A DNA stretch of 64,000 nucleotides from JAICYJ01 sp963766445 (GTDB lineage Bacteria; Actinomycetota; Thermoleophilia; Gaiellales; JAICJC01): assembly GCA_963766445.1 (NCBI GenBank), contig CAVXZW010000029.1, forward strand, positions 1 through 64,000, written 5' to 3'. Shown here in pieces: positions 56,314-64,000 of this stretch. The notes under the pieces are model-generated. The model was given only the letters and a program-made list of their open reading frames with translations, had not been told where the DNA came from and made no database searches. The translations under genes and the position numbers were made by a program. Position 1 is the stretch's first letter, and the number at the start of each line of letters is the position of its first letter.

Positions 56314-56994
56314 CTACAGGTTGCGCACCGCCAGCGGCTGCGGGCCGCCGGCTTCCACGCGGAAGGCGCGGCCGCCGGGGGCCTCGCTGACCGCCTCGGC
56401 AAGCTCGGTGCCGCGGAACACCAGCCCGACCCCGTCGTCCGCCGCATAGCCTGCCGGCAGCACGCCTTCGGCCACCCACCGCTCGTACGTCGGCTTCCGC
56501 AGCAGCTCGCCGTCGTAGTGCGGGCAGAAGCTCCCGGCAAGGAAGCCGAGCCCGTCGTTCAGCGGTGCCAGGTCAGGCCCGAACGAGTCGGTCGAGCACG
56601 CGTCGAACCAGCAGTTCGCGCCGGCCGATACGCCCGCCAGCACGATCCCGCGCGACCACGCCTCGCGCAACACCACGTCCACGCCGTGCAGCCGCCAGAT
56701 CGCCAGCATGTTGGCCGTGTTGCCGCCGCCCACGTAGATCACGTCCTGCGACAGCAACAGCTCCGCGATGTCGGAGACCTCGCGATGGAACAGCGTCAGC
56801 ACCGACAGCTCGGCCATCCCCGCCAGCCGCTCCCGCACCAGCTCGATCCACTCGGCCGCATCGCCGCCCGCGGTCGGCAGGTAGCAGGCGCGCGGCCGCT
56901 CGGCACCGGTCAGCTCCAGGATGAACCGCCGCAGCCCGCCCTCCTCACCGGCGAACCCGCCGCCGCCGAGGGCGACGATGCACGGCTCGCTCAC
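56314..56994 (-). CDS. peptidase S51 family protein (PepE/cyanophycinase-like)
   Basis: A 226-residue Ser hydrolase of the class I glutaminase-like fold. The nucleophile elbow is LAGVSAGANCWFDACSTD and the preceding VIYVGGGNTANMLAIWRLHG is typical of PepE-type alpha-aspartyl dipeptidases. An N-terminal VALGGGGFAGEEGG loop starts the fold. It probably cleaves a small acidic peptide. GTG 56994 overlaps the epimerase stop. Confidence 0.87.
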   Translation of the reverse strand: MSEPCIVALGGGGFAGEEGGLRRFILELTGAERPRACYLPTAGGDAAEWIELVRERLAGMAELSVLTLFHREVSDIAELLLSQDVIYVGGGNTANMLAIWRLHGVDVVLREAWSRGIVLAGVSAGANCWFDACSTDSFGPDLAPLNDGLGFLAGSFCPHYDGELLRKPTYERWVAEGVLPAGYAADDGVGLVFRGTELAEAVSEAPGGRAFRVEAGGPQPLAVRNL

Positions 56995-57929
56995 GTCGCG
57001 ACTGCGGTCACACCCAGACTCTCGAGCGTGCGGCGAAGACCCTCTTCGAGCGCCACCTTCGGCTCCCAGTCGAGCACCTCGCGGGCACGGGTGATGTCGG
57101 GCTGGCGCACCTTCGGATCGTCCTCGGGCAGCCCTTCGTAGACGAGCTCCGACGTCGTCCCGGTCATCCGCTGGATCACGTCGGCCAGCTCCAGGAGCGT
57201 CATCTCGTTGGGATTGCCGATGTTCACCGGCATGTGGTAGTCGCTCATCGTCAGCCGGAAGATGCCCTCGATCAGATCGTCCACGAAGCAGAACGACCGC
57301 GTCTGGCTGCCGTCGCCGAAGATCGTGATCGGCTTGCCCTCCAGCGCCTGGCGGATGAAGTTGGGGATCGCGCGCCCGTCGTGCTGGCGCATCCGCGGCC
57401 CGTAGGTGTTGAAGATGCGCACGATGTGCGTGTCCACGCCCTGCTGGCGGTGGTAGGCCATCGTCAGCGCCTCGGAGTAGCGCTTGGCCTCGTCGTAGAC
57501 GCCGCGCGGCCCGACCGGGTTCACGTTGCCCCAGTACTCCTCGCGCTGCGGGTGCACCTCCGGGTCGCCGTAGACCTCGGACGTCGACGCCAGCAGAAAG
57601 CGGGCGCGCTTGAACTTGGCCAGGCCCAGCGCGTTGTGGGTGCCGTAGGAACCGACCTTGAGCGTGTGCAGCGGCAGCCGCAGGTAGTCGACCGGGCTGG
57701 CGGGGCTGGCCAGGTGGAACACCGCGTCCACCGGCTCGTCCACGTCGATGAAGTCCACGCAGTTGTGGTACCGGAACTCGAACCGGTCCTCGCGCAGGTG
57801 CTTGACGTTCATCAGCGACCCGGTGTCGAGGTTGTCCAGGCAGATCACGCGCCACTCGCGCGCCAGCAGGTACTCGCAGAGATGGGAGCCGAGAAAGCCC
57901 GCTCCGCCGGTGACTACCGCAGTGCTCAC
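56991..57929 (-). CDS. NAD-dependent UDP-sugar epimerase/decarboxylase (UXS-like)
   Basis: A 312-residue extended SDR, closest in pattern to UDP-glucuronate decarboxylase, which makes UDP-xylose. The NAD motif VVTGGAGFLGSHLCEYLL, NLDTGSLMNVKHL, HLASPASPVDYLRLPLHTLK, STSEVYGDP and the catalytic YDEAKRYSEALTM are visible, as is RIFNTYGPRM. GTG 57929 begins just before the glycine-rich loop. Coupled to the peptidase gene. Confidence 0.9.
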   Translation of the reverse strand: MSTAVVTGGAGFLGSHLCEYLLAREWRVICLDNLDTGSLMNVKHLREDRFEFRYHNCVDFIDVDEPVDAVFHLASPASPVDYLRLPLHTLKVGSYGTHNALGLAKFKRARFLLASTSEVYGDPEVHPQREEYWGNVNPVGPRGVYDEAKRYSEALTMAYHRQQGVDTHIVRIFNTYGPRMRQHDGRAIPNFIRQALEGKPITIFGDGSQTRSFCFVDDLIEGIFRLTMSDYHMPVNIGNPNEMTLLELADVIQRMTGTTSELVYEGLPEDDPKVRQPDITRAREVLDWEPKVALEEGLRRTLESLGVTAVAT

Positions 57930-58109
57930 GCCGATCTGCCCCTCTCGATGGTGAACGGTTCCGGCCAAGCGTACATGCGCCGGCCCGCGGCAAGCCCGGA
58001 CCAGGCCCTGTGCTACCCTGCCCCTCGACCGCATCGCGGATCGGCGCAGCTTGCCGGCGTCGTTCTGGGTTGTCGGCGTCTAGCTACGACTGGCAAGGAG
58101 GTGGTAGGC

Positions 58110-58379
58110 GTGCCGCTTACCAAAGAGCAGAAGACGGAGATCGTTGGCGCACACGGCCGGGATACGAATGACACCGGCTCGACCCGGGTGCAGATCGCAC
58201 TCCTGACCCAGCGGATCACCGAGCTCACGGAGCACATGAAGGTACACCAGCACGACCACCACTCACGCCGCGGCCTGCTGAAGCTGGTCGGCCGACGGCG
58301 CCGGCTTCTGACCTACATGCAGAAGCACGACCTGGAGGGCTACCGCGCCCTCATCAAGGAGCTGGGGCTGCGCCGCTAG
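58110..58379 (+). CDS. rpsO: 30S ribosomal protein S15
   Basis: An 89-residue S15. It starts MPLTKEQKTEIVGAHGRDTN and has the helix TRVQIALLTQRITELTEHMK, then HQHDHHSRRGLLKLVGRRRR. GTG 58110 has AAGGAGG 7 nt upstream. A TACCCT -10 (58014-58019) would give an ~85-nt leader, room for the autoregulation known for S15, though no structure is proven here. Confidence 0.95.
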   Translation: MPLTKEQKTEIVGAHGRDTNDTGSTRVQIALLTQRITELTEHMKVHQHDHHSRRGLLKLVGRRRRLLTYMQKHDLEGYRALIKELGLRR

Positions 58380-58452
58380 AGGCGGCCAACCCCAAGCCCA
58401 TCAGAGGATGGGCCGGCGATCCGGCCGGCCCGAGGAAGGGACGATCGAAGAC

Positions 58453-60941
58453 ATGAGTATCGCAGTGGAGCCAGAGGCAACACGGCTCTCCGTCGCCGTG
58501 GGCGGCCGGGAGATCACATTCGAGACCGGAGTCGTGGCCAAGCAGGCGCACGGCGCCGTGCTGGTCAAGCAGGAGGGCACCGTTGTCCTGGCGACCGCCG
58601 TCGGGCGCACGGAAGGACGGCCTGGCGCCGACTTCTTCCCGCTCACCGTGGACGTCGAAGAGAAGATGTACGCCGCCGGCAAGATCCCGGGCGGCTTTTT
58701 CAAGCGCGAGGGACGGTCGGGCGAGAAGGCGATCCTGACCGCGCGCATGGTCGACCGGCCGATCCGGCCGCTGTGGCCGAAGGGCTACAAGAACGAGGTG
58801 CAGGTGATCATCACCACGCTCTCGGCCGACCAGGTGCACGGACACGACATCCTCGGCATGAACGGCGCGTCCGCCGCGCTGATGCTGTCGCCGCTGCCCT
58901 TCATGGGCCCGGTGGGCGCAGTCCGCATCGGCCGCATCGACGGCCAGCTGCTGCTGAACCCGACGCTGGTGGAGCTGCAGGACTCGACGCTCGACCTGGT
59001 CGTCTGCGGCACCCCCGAGGCCATCACCATGGTCGAGGCCGGCGCCGACGAGATCGACGAGGACACGTTGGTCGAGGCGCTCGAGCTGGCGCACGGTGCC
59101 ATCAAGCAGATTTGCCAGCTGCAGATCGAGCTGGCGGCCAAGGCCGGCATGCCGAAGTGGTCCGACGGTGCCGTCACCGAGCAGCTGCGCTCCAGCCGCT
59201 CCGGCGACCTGGCAGCGGCCATCCAGGCCGGTGGCCTGGCGGCGCTGCAGCCCAAGGCCGACGCGGTCTTCCGCGAGGAGGCGCCCGAGATCAGCGGTTC
59301 CTCCAGCGAGGCCGACATGCTGCAGCGGGTGCGCACGCAGTTCGCCATCGAGCAGCTCGTGAGCGAGGCCCGCGACGCGGCCGTCTACCCCAAGGTGAAG
59401 CAGCAGTTCACCGACCAGGTGCGCGCGCTGTCCGACGCCGAGCAGGACTCCAAGGAGCTCAAGTCGGCCAAGCGGGCTGCCCTGCTCGAGCAGATCGAGG
59501 CCGAGATCGATCTCGGCTTCCCCAGCCGCGGCGAGGCCGACGAGCACGGCCACGCAGATCTCGACCCGCTGGCCAAGGCGGCCGTGGGATCGGCCACGGA
59601 CAAGCTCTACAAGGAGGTCGTCCGCACCAAGATCGCGGTCGACAAGCGCCGCCCCGACGGCCGCTCCGAGACGGAGATCCGGCCGATCTGGTCGGAGGTC
59701 TCGGTGATGCCGAGGACGCATGGCTCCGCCCTGTTCACGCGCGGCCAGACGCAGGCGCTGACGCTCTGCACGCTGGGCACTGGCAAGGAGGAGCAGCGCA
59801 TCGACGACCTCTCGCTGGATCAGACCAAGCGCTACATCCACCACTACAACTTCCCGCCCTTCTCGGTCGGGGAGACCGGGTTCATGCGCGGCCCCAAGCG
59901 CCGCGACATCGGACACGGTGCGCTGGCCGAGCGGGCGCTGCTGCCCGTCATCCCCGGCGCGGATGACTTCCCCTACACGCTGCGGCTGGTGTCGGAGATC
60001 ATGGAGTCGAACGGCTCCTCGTCGATGGCATCGGTGTGCGGGTCGACGCTCTCGCTGATGGACGCGGGCGTGCCGATCAAGGCGCCGGTGGCGGGCATCG
60101 CGATGGGCCTGATCAAGGAAGGCGACGCCTACGTGATCCTGACCGACATCCAGGGAGCCGAGGACCATCTCGGCGACATGGACTTCAAGGTCGCGGGCAC
60201 CGAGGCGGGCGTCACGGCGCTGCAGATGGACATCAAGATCACCGGTGTCACCACCGAGATCCTGCGCAACGCGCTGTCACAGGCGAAGGACGCGCGGCTG
60301 TTCATCCTGGACGCCATGCGCGAGGCGATCGCCGCGCCGCGCGAGGACGTGGCGGCACACGCGCCGCGCATCGTCTCGACCAAGATCCACCCCGACTACA
60401 TCGGCATGGTGATCGGCAAGGGCGGCGAGACGATCCGCTCGCTGAGGCCGAGTACGAGGTGCAGATCGACATCGAGGAGGACGGCACGATCCGCATCTAC
60501 GGCACCAACGGCGAGCTGGCCGAGGGCGCCCGGCGCGAGATCGACGCGATGACGAAGGACATCGAGGTGGGCGACACCTACGATGACGCCGAGGTGGTCA
60601 AGCTGGCCGACTTCGGCGCCTTCATCTCGCTGCGCAAGGGCGTCGACGGCCTCCTGCACGTCAGCCGGATCCTGCCCAAGGGCAGCCGGCTGGCATCGGC
60701 CGAGCAGGTGCTGGCGCGTGGCGACAAGGTGCGCGTGACCGTGGTCGAGGTCGACAAGGACCGCGGCCGCATCGGCCTCACGCTGGTGGCCAAGAAGACC
60801 GACGACGGCGGCGAGATCACGCCCGAGCAGCTGATCGCGGTGGCCGAGGCCAACCCCGCACCGGAGCGCTCCGAGAGCGACCGCCCGCGCGGCGGTGGCG
60901 GCGGCCGTGATCGCGGCCGCGGACCCCGGCGGGACAGGTAG
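58453..60941 (+). CDS. pnp: polyribonucleotide nucleotidyltransferase, one frame slip
   Basis: PNPase of about 830 residues, a phosphorolytic 3'-5' exonuclease. The first RNase PH domain holds FFPLTVDVEEKMYAAGKIPG and FFKREGRSGEKAILTARMVD. The second holds THGSALFTRGQTQAL and ESNGSSSMASVCGSTLSLMD. The KH domain begins IGMVIGKGGETIRSL, where a G-for-GG slip near 60447 breaks the frame, and the S1 domain follows (LADFGAFISLRKGVDGLLHV). The Arg/Gly tail is short. Confidence 0.94.
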
Positions 60942-60947
60942 CAGGGC

Positions 60948-60985
60948 TGCGGCGGTCTGACCCTTTCGAGGGACAGACCGCCGCA
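60948..60985 (+). terminator. hairpin terminator after pnp
   Basis: TGCGGCGGTCTG pairs perfectly with CAGACCGCCGCA, and CCCT/AGGG continues the stem across one A-A mismatch to a TTCG tetraloop. It begins 6 bp after the pnp stop. There is no T-run, so termination may need a factor, or the hairpin may protect the 3' end. Confidence 0.65.
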
Positions 60986-60996
60986 AACCCCACTGC

Positions 60997-61002
60997 TAGA
61001 GT
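60997..61002 (+). promoter_or_regulatory. leaderless -10 element (M16 peptidase)
   Basis: TAGAGT ends 7 nt before the GTG at 61010. Confidence 0.45.
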
Positions 61003-61009
61003 GGCCCCA

Positions 61010-62297
61010 GTGCAGCGGTACACCATGACCACGCTCGATGGCGGAGAGCGAATCGTCACCGAGCGTGTCCGGTCGGTGCGCTCCGTCGCGCTCGGGATCT
61101 GGATCGGTGCCGGTTCCCGTGACGAGACCGCCGAGCGCGCCGGCATCAGCCACTTCATCGAGCACCTCCTGTTCAAGGGCTCGTCCCGCTACTCGGCGTG
61201 CAGATCGCGCAGGTGTTCGACGGCCTCGGCGGAGAGCTGAACGCCGCCACCGCGAAGGAGTACACGGTGCTCTACGCGCGGGTGCTGGACGCGCACCTGG
61301 AGTCGGCGCTGGACGTGATGAGCGACATGCTGCTGGCGCCAACCTTCGACGCGGACGAGCTCAACTCCGAGCGCGAGGTGGTGCTGGAGGAGATCGCGAT
61401 GTACGAGGACAGCTTCCACGACCTCGCCCACGACCTGATCGCCGGCGCCGTGTTCGGCGCCCATCCGCTGGGCCGGCCGGTGATCGGCACCAGCCGCGGC
61501 CGTGAACGCGATCGACACCGCCATGGTGCGCGACTACCACGCGAACCGCTACGTCGGCCCCAACATCGTGATCGCCGCGGCCGGCAACCTCGAGCACGAG
61601 CCGCTGGTGCACGCCATCCAGCAGCGCTTCGAGGCCTACAGCAAGGTGCCCGACCCGTCGGCCGGCGTGCGGCCGGTCTGGGTGGGCGAGTCGAGCCCGC
61701 AGACCGTGTTCCAGGCCAAGGCCAGCGAGCAGTACCACGTCTGCCTGGGCGGCGCTCGGCCTGCAGCGCTCCGACCGGCGCCGATTCGCCGCCTCGCTGC
61801 TCGACTCGATGCTGGGCGGATCGGCATCGTCGCGGCTGTTCCAGGAGATCCGGGAGCGGCGCGGCATGGCCTACTCGGTCTACACGTTCGGCTCCCAGTA
61901 CGCCGACACCGGCATGGTCGGCGTCTACGTCGGCACCCGCGAGGACAACCTGGCCGAGTGCATGCGCATCACCGCCGACCAGCTGGTGCGGATGGGGCAG
62001 GGGGAATTCGCCGACGACGAGCTGCGGCGCTCCAAGGAGAACCTGAAGGGGCGGATCATGCTGTCGATGGAGTCGACCTCGAACCGCGCCAGCCGGCTGG
62101 GCAAGTCGGTGCTGACCGACACCGAGCTGCTGTCGCTCGACCGCATCTGCGCCGAGATCGACTCCGTCGAGCCGGAGGCGGTGGCGTCGCTGGCCCGCCA
62201 GCTGTTCGCACCCGATCGCCTGTCGGTGTCCGGCGTGGGGCCGGACGAGGATCGCTTCCGCGAGGCCGTGGCCGCGCTGAACCCCGCGCTCGCCTGA
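61010..62297 (+). CDS. M16 family zinc peptidase, three frame slips
   Basis: About 428 residues, processing-peptidase-like. The inverted zinc motif HFIEHLLFKG (HxxEH) lies near residue 45, with the distal Glu in the EYTVLYARVLDAHLESALDV region. The C-terminal half includes SMLGGSASSRLFQEIRERRG and MAYSVYTFGSQYADTGMVGV. Slips near 61195, 61498 and 61755 are each explained by one homopolymer base. Its place after pnp and before dapB is common in Gram-positives. Confidence 0.87.
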
Positions 62298-62313
62298 CGA
62301 GTACGATCTCGCG

Positions 62314-62979
62314 ATGATCCGCGTGATCCTGTCAGGCGCCTCCGGCCAGGTCGGCCGGGCGCTGGTGTCCGCGATCGAGGCCGACACCGATCTGACGGTG
62401 GCCGCCGCGGCCGCGCCCTCGCTCGGCATCGGGCTGGCCGATGCGCTGTCGGCCGGCCAGGGCGACGTCGTCGTCGACTTCACCGCGCCCGAGTTCGCCG
62501 AGCCCGCCTGCCGGCTGTGCATCGACGCGCGCGTGCCGCTGGTGCTGGGCACCACCGGACTGGCCCCCGAGCGGCTCGAGGAGCTGGGCGCGCAGGCGGC
62601 CGCGGCCGGCGTGCAGCTGTTCCACGCCGCCAACTTCGCGATCGGGGCGGTGCTGATGATGCAGTTCGCCGAGCAGGCCAGCCGCCACATGCCCGCAGCC
62701 GAGATCGTCGAACTGCACGCCGACACCAAGAAGGACGCCCCGTCCGGCACCTCCCTGGCCACGGCGGCCCGCATGGGCGGCGAGTCCCGATCCACAGCGT
62801 GCGGCTGCCGGGGCTGGTGGCCCACCAGGAGGTGATCCTGGGCGGCGCCGGCGAGACGCTCACGATCCGCCACGACACCAGCTCCCGTGCCGCCTTCGCG
62901 CCCGGCGTGCTGCTCGCGGTCAAGCGCATCCGCGAGCTGCCGCCGGGGCTCACCGTCAGGGCTGGAAGCACTGCTCTAG
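62314..62979 (+). CDS. dapB: 4-hydroxy-tetrahydrodipicolinate reductase, two frame slips
   Basis: About 222 residues, lysine/diaminopimelate pathway. The NAD(P) loop is VILSGASGQVGRALVSAI, followed by VVVDFTAPEFAE, LVLGTTGL, and the substrate loop ELHADTKKDAPSGTSLATAA. After a slip near 62790 it continues HSVRLPGLVAHQEVILGGAG and TIRHDTSSRAAFAPGVLLA. A GGG-for-GG slip near 62957 restores the usual ending LTVRLEALL and the TAG at 62977. Confidence 0.9.
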
Positions 62980-62988
62980 TTGAGATGG

Positions 62989-63411
62989 TTAATCAGCGGT
63001 CAGCGCGAACACCGGAAACACCCGGTCGGTCTTCTGCTCGTACTCCCCAAAGCGCGGCTTGCGGCTCGACCAGCGGCCGCCACATGCGGTCGCGCTCGTC
63101 CGGCTCGAGCAGTGCGCGCGCGACGCGCCTCGAACGTCTCGCGCCCGTAGCTCGACGGTGACCGTCGGGTTCGCGAGCAGGTTGTGGTACCAGGCCGGGG
63201 TTGTCGGGCGCGCCGCTGGTTTGGTGCGCGAACACATGCAGCACGCCGTCCCGCTCCAGGTACTCGAGCGGCAGCGTCATCTCGCGGCCGCTGCGTGCGC
63301 CGCGCATCGTGACCAGCACCAGCGTCGAGTCGGGATAGGGGCATCGTCACCGCGCCGCCGTTGGCGCGGAACTCGCTCGATGACGGAGTCGTTGAACGTC
63401 TGCTCGGCCAT
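62989..63411 (-). CDS. deazaflavin-dependent (F420) nitroreductase-family protein, several frame slips
   Basis: About 140 residues of the DDN/FDOR family, whose members bind F420 or heme. The start MAEQTFN, then LVLVTMRGARSGREMTLPLE, HVFAHQTSGAPDNP, WYHNLLANPTVTVELRA and the late LLEPDERDRMW and FGEYEQKTDRVFPVFAL are recognisable, but in three frames. At least four one-base slips between 63380 and 63080 separate them. The ATG shares its A with the MOSC stop (TGATG). Confidence 0.7.
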
Positions 63412-63866
63412 CAGGCGCCACCGACCGGATCACCGACGCGCAGCTCGCCGCCGTCCAGGATGTCGCCGCGCACGCCCGCGCGGTGCACCAGCGCCTTGAT
63501 CGTGCGCGGGTCGCCCAGGTAGACCTGCAGGTCGAGGCAGGGCTCGCAAAGCTCCGTGGCGCGGCAGCGCAGCGGCCCGACCCGAAACTCCTTGCCGACC
63601 AGGTCGTTCAGCCGCACGCCCCGGGTCACGACCTGGCGGCGCGAGCGTCCCTCCGCGAGGTCGAGGCCGTGCTCGTCCAGCACCGCCTCGATCACCTCGG
63701 CCTCGATCAGCGTGATCGCACAGCCGGTCGGGATCCAGCGGTCGGGCGGGCTGAAGTTGCGGTCGCCTTCCAGGCCGCGGCCGGCGTGGGCCTGCACCGA
63801 CGCCACCTCGATCGGCGTCTCGCCGCTGCGCGGAACGATGAAGATCTGCTCGACCGATCCAGCCAC
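63411..63866 (-). CDS. MOSC-domain protein
   Basis: A 151-residue MOSC domain, related to molybdenum cofactor sulfurase C-termini and YiiM. The order is ASVQAHAGRGLEGDRNFSPP, ITLIEAEVIEAVLDEHGLDL, TRGVRLNDLVGKEFRVG and the conserved Cys in ELCEPCLDLQ. It may deliver sulfur or reduce N-hydroxylated compounds with the molybdenum cofactor; unproven here. TAAACT lies 10 nt before GTG 63866. Confidence 0.87.
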   Translation of the reverse strand: MAGSVEQIFIVPRSGETPIEVASVQAHAGRGLEGDRNFSPPDRWIPTGCAITLIEAEVIEAVLDEHGLDLAEGRSRRQVVTRGVRLNDLVGKEFRVGPLRCRATELCEPCLDLQVYLGDPRTIKALVHRAGVRGDILDGGELRVGDPVGGA

Positions 63867-63876
63867 TGCGCGCAGG

Positions 63877-63882
63877 AGTTTA
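63877..63882 (-). promoter_or_regulatory. candidate -10 element (MOSC gene)
   Basis: Minus-strand TAAACT ends 10 nt before the GTG at 63866. Confidence 0.35.
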
Positions 63883-63895
63883 GATCGCGGAGGAG

Positions 63896-63901
63896 TAGAA
63901 T
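63896..63901 (+). promoter_or_regulatory. leaderless -10 element (dapA)
   Basis: TAGAAT ends 7 nt before the ATG at 63909. Confidence 0.45.
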
Positions 63902-63908
63902 CGATCGT

Positions 63909-64000
63909 ATGACGCGCCCCGTGCTCGGCGAGCTACTGACCGCGATGGTCACCCCGTTTGCGGATGACGGCACCGTCAACCACGAGTCGGCCCGCCGCAT
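63909..64000 (+). CDS. dapA: 4-hydroxy-tetrahydrodipicolinate synthase, 3' end outside window
   Basis: Only the first 30 codons are present: MTRPVLGELLTAMVTPFADD, then GTVNHESARR. The LTAMVTPF-DDG start is the signature N-terminus of DapA, which condenses pyruvate with aspartate semialdehyde. Position next to dapB supports the call. Confidence 0.85.
   Translation, partial: MTRPVLGELLTAMVTPFADDGTVNHESARR

Noticed and set aside
58354..60168. 604-codon open frame antisense to pnp
   Set aside because: It is a mirror of the high-GC pnp codons; composition is His/Arg/Asp/Val-rich with no domain, while the sense strand is an unmistakable PNPase.

Overview
The window is very GC-rich chromosomal DNA, almost certainly from a deep-branching actinobacterium (Actinomycetota); a Thermoleophilia/Gaiellales-like soil lineage is my best guess. 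The reasons are the actinobacterial nucleoid protein gene mihF placed between pyrD and gmk, a PyrR-controlled pyr operon with carAB, a deazaflavin (F420)-type nitroreductase family gene, CGAAC-N4-GTTCG SOS boxes, and a large number of leaderless-type promoters. No taxonomic marker such as rRNA is present, so this is inference.

Layout. 1-9955: the end of rel (ppGpp synthetase/hydrolase), a run of small housekeeping genes (PH-domain, MmcQ, GAF/fRMsr-like, thioesterase, phosphomannomutase, GNATs, HIT, CorA, LOG-family, SanA-like). 10000-16260: accessory material, with a scar where a GntR-regulator fragment abuts a sugar ABC permease fragment, an acetamidase, an SDR, an ECF sigma factor with its downstream partner, a CDF-like transporter and a double-VOC protein. 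16455-19405: a small island (DUF429, excisionase-like HTH, sigma-like HTH, zinc ribbon) ending at a tRNA-Arg(CCG). 19465-24621: an enolase-superfamily epimerase and DUF1611 pair, two tandem M29 aminopeptidases, and folP. 24653-25155: an apparent SOS-controlled LysM gene and a coupled small ORF. 25197-28544: RNase Z, methyltransferases and a uracil-DNA glycosylase. 28545-39917: the pyrimidine operon pyrR-pyrB-pyrC-carA-carB-pyrK-pyrD, then mihF-gmk-rpoZ-coaBC. 39931-44822: MoxR, DUF58, transglutaminase and TPR genes. 45293-64000: the classical rimP-nusA-ylxR-infB / DUF503-rbfA-nrnA-truB-ribF / rpsO-pnp-M16-dapB / dapA series, interrupted by minus-strand insertions (GNAT-HisRS-like fusion plus antiporter; peptidase S51 plus UDP-sugar epimerase; nitroreductase plus MOSC).

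How it works together. Two expression styles are visible. First genes of units mostly have a TANNNT hexamer 6-10 nt before the start codon and no ribosome-binding site, which predicts leaderless mRNAs; 24 cases are listed. Downstream genes are usually coupled by GTGA, ATGA or TGATG overlaps. Exceptions with true 5' leaders are the regulated ones: pyrR (PyrR-binding hairpin plus a 13-codon leader peptide), rimP-nusA (leader with an intrinsic terminator) and rpsO.

Quality warning. About 40 single-base frame slips interrupt otherwise well conserved genes, including essential ones (carB, folP, coaBC, pnp, dapB). Most are explained by one homopolymer run being a base too long or too short, and many pairs cancel out, so I read them as sequencing or assembly error and annotate each gene across its slips. 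Boundaries near such slips are approximate.
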